Source: Prunus persica
Taxonomy: Eukaryota > Streptophyta > Magnoliopsida > Rosales > Rosaceae
Reading direction: 5' to 3'
DNA: 64,000 nt
Assembly (NCBI RefSeq): GCF_000346465.2
Contig: NC_034009.1
Location: 15,416,950 to 15,480,949 of the forward strand
Shown here: in pieces, positions 56,199 to 64,000 of the stretch
Numbering within the stretch: position 1 is the stretch's first letter
Layout of the letters: each line of letters opens with the position of its first letter
The notes under the pieces: generated by a model
Databases searched by the model: none
Told to the model about the DNA's origin: nothing
The model's input: the letters and a program-made list of their open reading frames with translations, nothing else
Translations under genes and position numbers: made by a program

Positions 56199-56228
56199 AG
56201 ACTCTGCCGAAATTCCGGCAGAAAGTCT
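56199..56228 (+). repeat. 3'-end hairpin in solo LTR 4
   Basis: AGACTCTGCCG pairs with CGGCAGAAAGTCT around a short AAATTC loop. The counterpart is at 6494-6523 in LTR 1 and 51626-51655 in LTR 3, always 30 nt. A GACATC/GATGTC hairpin follows near 56278. Confidence 0.7.
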
Positions 56229-56640
56229 CGCGCGCTTATTCTTTTTTGGGAAAAAGGATATAGTTTTAGAAGTGGGTCCGACATCGGGGTGATGTCGGGA
56301 ATTTTCACAGGAATCGTCTCGGATTTCGAGAAATTCCGGGCTGATCCTGTCAATTGCTTTCGAGATGGATAGGAGACAAAAGCTCAACATATTGGCTAAG
56401 ATCAAGCTGATGCTTATGCGTATCAGAAGGAACAAGATAAGGAAGCCCAAGAACAAAAAATAATGTCCATGGAAGTGTCCAAATTTACTCCAAGAAAGAA
56501 GAAGTATTGGGGGGATAAACAAGATGAAATTATATAAGAACATGCATAGGGTCAACAGTATACCGTTAATCCTGAAGACAACTCATGGGACTATTATCCA
56601 AGCCCCCACGATGGTGGTTATTAGTTTATTTCTATTGGGT

Positions 56641-58454
56641 TTCATATATGTATGGTGAATTTGAAATATTGTGTGTTTTCTTTTAGAATTATGTTGTGTG
56701 TTTCCTTTTGAAATAAAATTACATTTGTGGAATTTCAATTTTTTTAGGTGAAATTGTTCAAAAAATTTAATTATGAAGTTATTTAAAAAGATTGAATGAA
56801 GAAAGTTATTCAATTAAAAAAAAAATTAGACTTAAACCATTCTTAAACAATTTAATAAAGTTGTGAACTTAAAATTTAAGTCCGGAAGGTTGGGAGAAAA
56901 AAAGATTTGAGTCCGGGCAAAACCCAAATAATTTTTTTTTTGTAGTAGTGTTATCAACATGGTTTTAATTTTCAACCTAATCTCCAATTTTAGGGAGTTG
57001 AGTATTTAGAACTTTATAGATCTTGTGTGCTTTAGACATGCAACATCATAGGCCGCTTTTCTGAAAACATGAGGAGTAAACTTCATCACACCATACTCTC
57101 CCTCCCTCAATAGGCATTGATATTCATGTTCCCCAAGAGCATGTCCATGAGGGTAAAATCAGCCAAATCCCCCACCTAACTCTCCCTCCCTCCCTCCTTG
57201 AGCATGGGAAACAAATTACTAATCTTCCAAAAAATGCGCCTCCTTTTACTTAACCTATTTTTCTTTGGACACTCCTTTTTCCAATTTTTTTTTTCACTTT
57301 TCTATCCTCCAATTGAAATTTAGAAGAAAAGTACAAGTAAGAGCTTATCTTCGTGTTGCAATTTTCACCCACTGTCCTATTTTTCTAGCCACCTTATTTT
57401 CAAAATTTTAAAAATAAATTTACCCATTTGTAAAATGACTTATAAGGACTTAAGGAAAAAACCTCAACTCACATACCGTTTGACAAAAAGAAAAAAAAAA
57501 GAAAGAAAGAAGAAAGCGTACAACTCATCAGTTGCTCACAACTTCTCAGTTGATCTTATGACTCCTCAGTGTTCAGAACTAAATTCTCAAATAATTTTCT
57601 TCTCTCTTCTGTTCATTCAATCAAATTGTTTCTAAAGAAGAAAAAATCAAGAGAATGGATGACAAAGAGAACAACTCCATCGAAAAGGTATAAGGAAATC
57701 GTAGTGAATAAAAAAAATATATATCTAGAATATTTTCAGAAGCTACAAGCAAGAGAATAAAAAACTAAAAGATCCAAAAAATCAAATATTTAGACTAAAA
57801 CATTTATCCAATGCGTCAATCACAATTTGATCCTCTACATTCACTACTAATGATTAGCAAAGAGAATTTGAGCAATTAATAATTAAAGGGTATTTTAGGA
57901 ATAATGGTAAGTGTAAAGATAGGATTGTGTTTTTTCAAATTTACATGGTGAATGGGAAGATAAGGTGTGTGGAAAAATAAGACATGGAGTGGAAATAGCA
58001 GCACTCATCTTCATTTATGATGAATATTATGAGGGCAAAAATGTAAAATACTTGTATGTGTTTGGATAATTTCATTTGGATTTGTGGCATGGAAAATTTA
58101 TGAGTTTCCAGCACTACGAACTAGATCGTCACAAGTCATAAATATGAGATTGGTGTTGGCCGCACAACGATGTGTGGTTTCCTGTAATCGTTGATTTATG
58201 AGGTGTGCTAGCGTGGTTCACTCCACATTTCCTGAATACATAAATTTTCAAATTCAAAAATATACAAAAATCTTACTTTTTAAAGTTATCAGAGTAAGTG
58301 ACTTGTTCATACATTATACTCTTCTACATAATTTAGGTAGAAAATAATGGACGTCGTTTATTTTTTATTTTTCTATAAATAATAATAATAATATACGATT
58401 ATTTTGATGAAAATAATGTACTAAACTTGGGAAAATAAAAGCTCGTCCTTTTAT
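56641..58454. other. AT-rich intergenic DNA
   Basis: No gene or repeat family is recognised. It contains many A and T runs (56816, 56933, 57281, 57485) and a CT-rich patch (57182-57200). The right end of the second Harbinger should be here but was not found. Confidence 0.4.
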
Positions 58455-58473
58455 AAAAAAAAAAGTAATAAAA

Positions 58474-59011
58474 TGTGGATGGTGCTTGGAAGCCAGGGAC
58501 CACGGAGGGTGGCGTTGGTGTGGTTGTGAGAGACTCCACGGGCAAATTTGTGGCGGGTTGTGCAACTAAATTGACTAATGTTTTCTCTACGCCACAAGTA
58601 GAGGCCTTGGCTGCAAGAACAGGTACAATATTGGCGATGGAAAGGGGTTATCAAAATGTTGTCTTTGAAAGTGATGCTCTCCAGATCTTTACAGCACTTC
58701 GAAATCACTCCATAGATAGGTCCGTCATAGGACCTGTGGTGGAGGATACCAAGAGCTTGCTGACACAGATCACTGGGGAAGGTTTTACCCATATTCGTCG
58801 TACTGCTAATGGTGTGGCTCATCGTTTAGCTCGTTTTGCCTTGCATATTGGGGGTTCTTTCTACTGGTTAGAGGAACCTCCTGATTTTATTTCTGATATA
58901 TTGTACGAAGATTGTAATTCGTGACCAAGGAATTTCTTTTGCCCTTGATACGAGTTCAAACTTCTTGTATTACCTTTTTTACATCAATAATATTCTATCG
59001 CTTATCATCAA
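58474..59011 (+). pseudogene. 5'-truncated LINE insertion carrying an RNase H domain
   Basis: The insert is bounded by the same sequence, an A run plus GTAATAAAA (58455-58473 and 59011-59031), a target duplication of about 19 bp, and ends with a poly-A-like tail. It starts in mid-gene: VDGAWKPGTTEGGVGVVVRD, VEALAARTGTILAMERG, FESDALQIF, RRTANGVAHRLARFA, to a stop at 58924. The acidic residues of an RVT_3-type RNase H (Asp in VDGAW, Glu in VEALA, Asp in ESDAL) are present. This is the C-terminal domain of plant LINE ORF2. The open frame is 150 codons because truncation happened on insertion. It is not a gene. Confidence 0.85.
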
Positions 59012-59031
59012 AAAAAAAAAAAGTAATAAAA

Positions 59032-59212
59032 AAAAACCTTGACAGTTTGCTATGATTTACTCACAGGTCGCATAACTGTTAGGTACAACTAAGTTTACGT
59101 TCCAAATAGCAATATATGTTCTTGCTCACCATTGGTAGCATGCAGTCGTCAAACCATTTAAACCTTAAACTATAGCCTGATCCAAATTAACAAAATAAAC
59201 CTCAAATCGGAG
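59032..59212 (+). promoter_or_regulatory. Upstream region of the UGT gene
   Basis: Only about 180 bp separate the LINE insertion from the UGT ATG. No convincing TATA box was found. The LINE therefore lies within the probable promoter of the only intact gene. Confidence 0.35.
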
Positions 59213-60733
59213 ATGGCATTTGATCGTGAGCATATTGTGATGCTTCCCATGATAGCTAAGGGTCATCTCATACCATTCTTGGCACTAGCAAAGCAAATCC
59301 AACAAAAAACAGGGTTCACCATCACCATTGCCACAACCCCACTCAACATTCAATACCTGCAAGCTACCATTTCCTCAACTTCATCATCATCAAACACTCA
59401 ATCACACTCCAACAATTTTGACATCAACTTGGCTGAGCTTCCATTCTGCAGCTCAGACTTTGGCTTGCCCCAAGACACTGAGAGCACAGAGAATTTGTCT
59501 CTGAAACAAATTGGAGATCTTTGTGCTGCAACAGTGAATCTTGAAGTTCCTGCTCGCCGCCTAATCTTGGATATCATCGAAAAAGAAGGCCGCCCGCCAC
59601 TTTGTATTATCTCAGATATGTTCTTTGGGTGGGCTACTAATCTTGCAAAGAGCTCAGGCACTGTGAACGTGACTTTCACAACATCCGGTGCTTATGGCAG
59701 TGCAGCCTTCATGTCCATTTGGCTTAACCTCCCACACCGATCCACAGCTTTATGCGATGGCTACTTCACTCTGCCCGGGTTTCCAGATCAGTCTCGTTTT
59801 CATATCTCTCAGCTGCATCACTATATAAAAGCAGCAAATGGGACAGATTCTTGGTCAAAATTTTACCAGTCCCAGTTTTCACTTTCTACCAAATCTTTGG
59901 GTTGGTTGTGTAATACTGCTGAGGAAATTGAGCCACTTGGATTGGAGATTTTGAGGCATTACTTTAGGCTTCCTGTTTGGTCCATTGGACCTCTTATTCC
60001 CAAAGATGCTCTCAAGAACTCATCCACTTCGGATTTAAGAGTTTCAAGGCAACCTGCTGAAAAATGCATGGAGTGGCTGGACTCATATGGTTCAGATTCC
60101 GTTGTTTATATTTCCTTTGGTTCTCAGAACACAATCAGTGAAACACAGATGATGGAATTGGCTATTGGGTTAGAAGAAAGTGGAAGGGCTTTTATTTGGG
60201 TCATTAGGCCTCCAGTTGGGTATGATATGAAGGGAGAATTCAGAGCTGAATGGTTGCCTCGAGGGTTCGAAGATCGAATGTGCAAAAGCAAGAAAGGCTT
60301 GTTGGTGCACAACTGGGCACCACAGTTGGAGATTTTGTCACACAAATCCACAGGGGCATTTGTAAGTCATTGTGGGTGGAATTCAGTGCTGGAGAGCCTA
60401 AGCCAAGGAGTTCCGATTATAGGGTGGCCCTTGGCAGCCGAGCAGGCGTTTAACTCAAAGATGCTGGTGGAGGAGATGGGTGTGAGTGTGGAGCTGACAA
60501 GGGGAGTGGAGAGTGTTATTGTTGGTAAGGAGGTGAAGAGATTGATAGATTTGGTTATGGACAAAAGTGGCGAAGGAGGAGAAATGAGGGAAAAAGCTGG
60601 TGCAATTAAGGCGCAGATAAGAGCAGCAATAAGAGAGGAAGCTGAATTCAAGGGATCTTCTGCGAAGAAAATGGATGATTTTCTTGAAACCATTCTATCA
60701 GCAAGACAAGAACATAAATCTATTATTGGTTAG
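59213..60733 (+). CDS. UDP-glycosyltransferase, UGT92A-like
   Basis: Intact single-exon gene of 506 codons, a normal length for plant family-1 glycosyltransferases. These enzymes move a sugar from a UDP-sugar to a small acceptor in the cytosol. Catalytic His18 lies in MIAKGHLIPF and its Asp partner is Asp135 (CIISDMFFGW). The 44-residue PSPG sugar-donor box runs from Trp368 (WAPQLEILSHKSTGAF) to Gln411 (WPLAAEQ), with HCGWNS inside. The last residue, Gln, is usual for UDP-glucose users. Overall pattern (GHLIPFLALAKQI, SSDFGLPQDTE, SIWLNLPH, SIGPLIPKDA) is closest to UGT92A1-type proteins as I remember them; the acceptor cannot be inferred. The ATG context (ggagATGG) is good and no upstream in-frame Met is near. 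Remains of two paralogues lie at 6624-7040 and 37957-38063. Confidence 0.95.
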   Translation: MAFDREHIVMLPMIAKGHLIPFLALAKQIQQKTGFTITIATTPLNIQYLQATISSTSSSSNTQSHSNNFDINLAELPFCSSDFGLPQDTESTENLSLKQIGDLCAATVNLEVPARRLILDIIEKEGRPPLCIISDMFFGWATNLAKSSGTVNVTFTTSGAYGSAAFMSIWLNLPHRSTALCDGYFTLPGFPDQSRFHISQLHHYIKAANGTDSWSKFYQSQFSLSTKSLGWLCNTAEEIEPLGLEILRHYFRLPVWSIGPLIPKDALKNSSTSDLRVSRQPAEKCMEWLDSYGSDSVVYISFGSQNTISETQMMELAIGLEESGRAFIWVIRPPVGYDMKGEFRAEWLPRGFEDRMCKSKKGLLVHNWAPQLEILSHKSTGAFVSHCGWNSVLESLSQGVPIIGWPLAAEQAFNSKMLVEEMGVSVELTRGVESVIVGKEVKRLIDLVMDKSGEGGEMREKAGAIKAQIRAAIREEAEFKGSSAKKMDDFLETILSARQEHKSIIG

Positions 60734-61276
60734 ATATCTTTACTAAAATTTTCTTTTCCCTTACTTCAAGCCTCTTGTTCAACTAATTGTGTTGTATTAT
60801 CTTGTTATAAGGTTGAAGATGAACAACCCATCAATTTTCATGTGCAGCCGACGTGAAAGGAAAAGAAAGCGCGCCCTACACTGCAGACTAATGTTGATCC
60901 CCCCTCTCTCCGCGTGACAAGTGGCATGGTCAAATGAACGAGGCGTTGAAATCCAACGGCTCCATTTTCAAAGCTTCTGATCGTTTAAAAAAAATTAATA
61001 ATTCCAACAGCTATTCCAAAGAAGTTGCTGTTTCTTTTTTCTTTTCTTTTTTTAAATTCAAACATCTATGTATAATCAATGGCCACGATGATTTTTAGGC
61101 AATCTCAATTTTATTTTTCTTTAAGTTTAATCATATATTTTGTTTTTCTAGGTCTCAAATTATGTTTTTTTAATCATAATTTGAAGTACATATGTATGGA
61201 TATGATATGATATGATATCATGTATGTATGGATATGATAATAAATTGATTTTCTTCATATATCCCATTCGATAATA
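60734..61276. other. UGT 3' region and flank
   Basis: Contains the 3' UTR (homologous to 6650-7040) and AT-rich flank with a short 'gatatgatatgatat' repeat near 61200-61235. No separate gene is seen. Confidence 0.5.
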
Positions 61277-61461
61277 ACAGTCCTGATCTCTTGGACCACA
61301 GGAGTCCAAGAAATTTGTGGTCACTCACCGTTGGATGTAAATTCAACGGTTCACTCACTCTTGCACTCATTTTAAAAAACTTTTTTCAACCATTGGATTA
61401 ATATCCAACGGTGGGTGACCACAATCTCTTGGACTCCTGTGGTCCAAGAGATCGGGACTGT
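61277..61461. mobile_element. Fold-back MITE, 185 bp
   Basis: The left arm CAGTCCTGATCTCTTGGACC and right arm GGTCCAAGAGATCGGGACTG are nearly perfect inverted copies. The match extends further inward (gagtccaagaaat...ccgttggat against its complement at 61408-61440). The 8-bp duplication CGATAATA flanks it (61269-61276 and 61462-61469). The duplication could be read as 8 or 9 bp, so hAT or Mutator origin is undecided. No coding capacity. Confidence 0.82.
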
Positions 61462-61979
61462 CGATAATAATTTCAATTTTAGTTTTTAGTTTTCAGTTTT
61501 TTTTAGTGCTAGAGTACAAAGAAAAATGAGGGTAAAAATATGAGTGAGGATGAGAAGGGAAGAGTAACAAAGGTGAAAATAATTTCATATAGATTTTAGT
61601 TTTTAATTTTTATTTTCACTTTTATTACTCCTTCCTTTCATTTTCACTCTCATTCTCATTTTTATTTTCCCTTTTTTTTTTCTTTATACTCTAGCATAAA
61701 AATTATAAACTAAAAACTAAAATTAAAATAATTATCAAACATGCCTTTAATTTCTCTAGTTTTCAAATTATGTATCTAAGACTGCTATAAAGTCAACAGG
61801 TTTCGTAATGAGGCTAAACTACAACCACTTTGCCAGTTGTCATTACAAACACAAAAGGAAGCTTGACTGCAAGACCCATGCACCTTTTGAAAAACTCCAA
61901 CGACCTTCAAAATCTGAGTTTAATCCATAACTGTTGTAAAAGAATTATAGTGGAGCCCACCTCCATTTAGGAGATGTTT
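61462..61979. other. AT-rich DNA leading into a copia-type LTR
   Basis: Runs of T and A, no gene. The left end of the LTR that follows lies somewhere after about 61770 but I could not fix it. Confidence 0.35.
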
Positions 61980-62115
61980 GCTTATAAAGGTTCCACCATT
62001 CTTTGTAAACATGGAACAATCTGAATACACAATGAGAAGATAAAATCATTCTCTTCTCTCTCTCAATTTCCTCTCCAATTTTCTCCCTAAGATTTACAAC
62101 ACGTTATCAGCACGA
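61980..62115 (+). mobile_element. 3' part of a copia-type LTR and primer-binding site
   Basis: A TATA-like CTTATAAAGG (about 61981) is followed by a CT-rich leader, the LTR end GATTTACA (62098) and ACACGTTATCAGCACGA. This last block is a primer-binding site type common in plant copia elements. No copia polyprotein follows within the window; a ribosomal protein retrocopy lies about 560 bp downstream. Confidence 0.65.
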
Positions 62116-62672
62116 ATTCGCTCTAACAATACCAGCTGAATTCTCTGATGAAACCCAGATATCTTTTCTCTTTCTCTCTCTGCAAACGGAGCACCTTTAC
62201 CATAAGCTTCTCTGCAAAATATAGCAGAAAACCCAAATTATATTGGTCATTGCCGTCACTGATTTCTGACCACAATTGTTAAATTGCGCGGCCTTAGCCT
62301 CACCCAAAAACACCATCCCAGACCATTTTAGTGCCCGACCAAAACCCCTTCATCTTCCACCTCACGAACTGCAACAACTTCAGCCTCGGACTCAGAGGCC
62401 CAAACCTCCACCTTCTGGTCGCACAAACCTCAATTTCCTGCCTCAAAATTTGAGTGTTGCTGAGGATGAATTTGAAATTGGGTTGTCTGTTGCAATCTGC
62501 TGACTCGCCCATTCCAAGTTGTGGTGAGTTGGGTCATGTGGTCCATGCGAAGGCCTGGGCTGCGTGTCTCTTAGAGCGGAGGGTACAGCGTGAGGCTGGT
62601 TTCACAGAGCAGCCAAATCAGCCTTCCTCTACTCTCAGATTCGTTGTTTGGTCAGACAGCTTAAAATTCAAC
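62116..62672 (+). other. Leader-like region before the RPL10A retrocopy
   Basis: No family is recognised in any frame. The last part (from about 62640) may be the 5' UTR of the captured transcript. Confidence 0.35.
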
Positions 62673-63058
62673 CATGAGTAAAACTTCAGAGTGATACCCT
62701 CAGAGAGGGTATTTCCACCATCATGGCTGCGTCCAAGAAAAAAAAAAAAAAAAACCGCAAGTTCACTGAGACCATCGAACTTCAGATTGGGCTGAAAAAT
62801 TATGATCCCCAAAAAGACAAACGTTTCAGTGGTTCTGTTAGGTTGCCACACATCCCTCGTCCAAAGATGAAGGTTTGCATGCTTGGAGATGCTCAGCATG
62901 TTGAAGAGGCTGAGAAGATAGGGTTGGATTATATGGATGTTGAAGGGCTGAAGAAGCTAAACAAGAACAAGAAATTGGTTAAGAAACTGGCCAAGAAATA
63001 CCATGCCTTTTTGGCATCAGAAGCTGTTATTAAGCAGATTCCCCGTTTTTTTGGGTGG
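62673..63058 (+). pseudogene. Truncated intronless retrocopy of ribosomal protein L10A (uL1)
   Basis: From ATG 62673 the sequence reads MSK, then after one extra base [14 protein letters not shown]. The main frame then reads [62 protein letters not shown] and [14 protein letters not shown]. This is the first about 130 of roughly 216 residues of cytosolic L10A. Homology stops after KQIPR at 63048-63058, where unrelated sequence begins. No introns interrupt it, which fits copying from mRNA. A poly-A run near the N-terminus (62738-62755) has lengthened a lysine stretch. One base insertion in codon 4 and loss of the C-terminal 40% make it non-functional. Confidence 0.85.
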
Positions 63059-63324
63059 TTTGTCTCAACTTTTCTAATTACATATATTAATGTCATAATA
63101 TTATATTGTTTCCTATTTCCTCTAGTTTTGACAGGAATTACACCAAAAGAGGAGCCTTCAATCAATCTCAAGTTGCTCTTCAGGTTCATGTTCATCAATC
63201 ATGGAGCAGACAAACGCTTTCACGAGCACTATGGTTTGTCTCAACTTTTCTAATTACATATATTAATGTCATAATATTATATTGTTTCCTATTTCCTCTA
63301 GTTTTGACAGGAATTACACCAAAA
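63056..63324 (+). repeat. Perfect 93-bp direct repeat, 176 bp apart
   Basis: 63056-63148 and 63232-63324 are identical: both begin TGGTTTGTCTCAACTTTTC and end TTACACCAAAA. The 83 bp between them are unique. Each copy starts with an apparent donor (GGTTTG) and contains 'tttcctctag', so it looks like an intron-exon boundary copied twice. The second copy runs into a poly-A tract (63319-63343). Confidence 0.95.
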
Positions 63325-63427
63325 AAAAAAAAAAAAAAAAAAAAGTGAAGGTAATTACAGTTGACAGTATATATATTATTTGATCGTGGTGTTAATAAGA
63401 ACCCACTAATAATTGTCTTTACTTTAC

Positions 63428-64000
63428 CGCACATTTATTTTATTTACGGTATGGTGTAGGTTTATTACCCATACTGCAATATTTATTTAAAAGGGTGGTG
63501 CGGGTTTATCGTCCACGCCTTTGCTTTTATTTAAATGTATGGAGCAGAATTAATGCCCATACAAGCACCTTTACTTTATGAAATTTACTTTATCGCAAAT
63601 TTACTTTTTCTTAAAGTATGATGAGGAATTGACCCTCATACTTTATGAAATTAACTTTATGAATTTAAATTACCGCACAGTTACATTTATTTAAAAGGGT
63701 GGTGCGGGTTTATCGTCCATGCCTTTACTTTTATTTAAATGTATGGAGCAGAATTAGTGCTCATACAAGCACGTTTAATTTACTGCAAATTTACTTTACC
63801 GCACATTTATTTTATTTACTGTATGGTGTAGGATTATTACCCATACAACAGTATTTATTTAAAAGGGTGGTGCGGGTTTATCGTCCACGCCTTTACTTTC
63901 ATTTAAATGTATGGTGCAGAATTAGTGCCCATACACGCACGTTTAATTTATGAATTTAAATTACAGCACAGTTACATTTATTTAAAAGGGTGGTGCGGGT
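63428..64000 (+). repeat. Composite array of short hairpin repeats, open at the right edge
   Basis: 'aagggtggtgcgggt' recurs at 63491, 63695, 63863 and 63986, spaced 204, 168 and 123 bp. Between them are 'tttaaatgtatgg.gcagaat' blocks and 'ttactttaccgcaca' blocks in changing order. Many blocks can fold: GTATGG (63537-63542) with CCATAC (63557-63562), and AAAGTATGA (63613-63621) with TCATACTTT (63636-63644). It continues beyond the window. No coding signal. Confidence 0.8.

Larger units (their letters stand above)
52739..56352 (+). mobile_element. Solo LTR 4 of family S
   Basis: It starts TGTAACGACCCGGTCC and ends GGGCTGATCCTGTCA. It is 3,614 bp with a perfect 5-bp duplication, ATTGC (52734-52738 and 56353-56357). 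It is about 940 bp longer than solo LTR 1 because of an expanded hairpin array (53811-54540) and extra sequence at 54540-55900. It shares the 3'-end hairpins with LTRs 1 and 3. The end segment 'gatgcgga' to 'cttgcttagtgg' is family-like but diverged. No gene inside is supported. Confidence 0.9.
52025..56640 (+). pseudogene. Harbinger ORF1 relic split by solo LTR 4
   Basis: The part before 52739 reads GVNWRPKEDEALCKRWVSISEDGAIG, FWKRVYQKFLENDPG, AIASRFKTINQQCSLWKACL, a probable intron (about 52340-52425), FYHAWEILKDCPKWNDKNEPPTQ-like sequence, and KMADPSQQTRDKYFESLVEQGI. After the LTR (56358 onward) it continues with DAYAYQKEQDKEAQEQKIMSME and RKKKYWGDKQDEII. The order fits the SANT-like DNA-binding start and charged C-terminal helix of PIF/Harbinger ORF1. 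Several stops and shifts. It probably belongs with the left end at 38065. Confidence 0.72.

Noticed and set aside
62276..62681. Possible small genes before the L10A retrocopy
   Set aside because: Pro/Gln-rich translations overlap in several frames and have no recognisable domain. The region fits leader or UTR sequence better.

Overview
This looks like nuclear DNA of a plant, almost certainly a woody eudicot. The reasons are plant-type LTR retrotransposons (Ty1/copia and Tat-lineage Ty3/gypsy), DUF4283/zinc-knuckle LINEs, PIF/Harbinger, hAT and fold-back elements, a plant PSPG-box glycosyltransferase, and plant-type introns. A Rosaceae-like genome is my guess, with low confidence. Only one gene looks intact and cellular: a UGT92A-like glycosyltransferase at 59213-60733. 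Nearly everything else is transposons nested in transposons. LAYOUT. 1-3111: decayed Ty1/copia element, running in from the left edge. 3177-3940: LINE ORF1 relic. 3945-6618: solo LTR (family S) with a perfect 5-bp target duplication. 6624-7040: remnant resembling the 3' flank of the UGT gene. 7483-14291: PIF/Harbinger element, interrupted by a hAT MITE (8194-8362) and by an internally deleted copia element (11179-13142). 14295-14639: MITE made from the same Harbinger family. 15250-37830: minus-strand LINE, split by a roughly 18-kb Tat-lineage element (Tat-A, 15827-33771). The 3' LTR of Tat-A is itself split by a second family-S solo LTR (30823-33644). 37957-38063: C-terminal scrap of a UGT paralogue. 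38065 onward: left end of a second Harbinger. Beyond it is a 5'-truncated family-S LTR (about 38298-51780) that carries a complete minus-strand Tat element (Tat-B, 39323-50396). 52025-56640: Harbinger ORF1 relic split by a fourth family-S LTR (52739-56352). 58474-59011: 5'-truncated LINE. 59213-60733: UGT gene. 61277-61461: fold-back MITE. 61980-63343: copia-type LTR end and primer-binding site, followed by a truncated ribosomal protein L10A retrocopy. 63428-64000: array of short hairpin repeats running off the right edge. HOW PARTS RELATE. Both Tat elements carry, between integrase and 3' LTR, a multi-exon gene on the strand opposite to gag-pol. In Tat-A it encodes a plant mobile domain protein. 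In Tat-B it encodes a 'putative gypsy-type transposon' (Transposase_28-like) protein with its own TATA box. Family-S LTRs hold arrays of stem-loops in which the loop sequence is conserved and the stems change, with several base changes compensated in the opposite arm. I consider that the most unusual signal here. Almost every transposon frame is broken, mostly by nonsense codons one C-to-T step from CAG, CAA or CGA.
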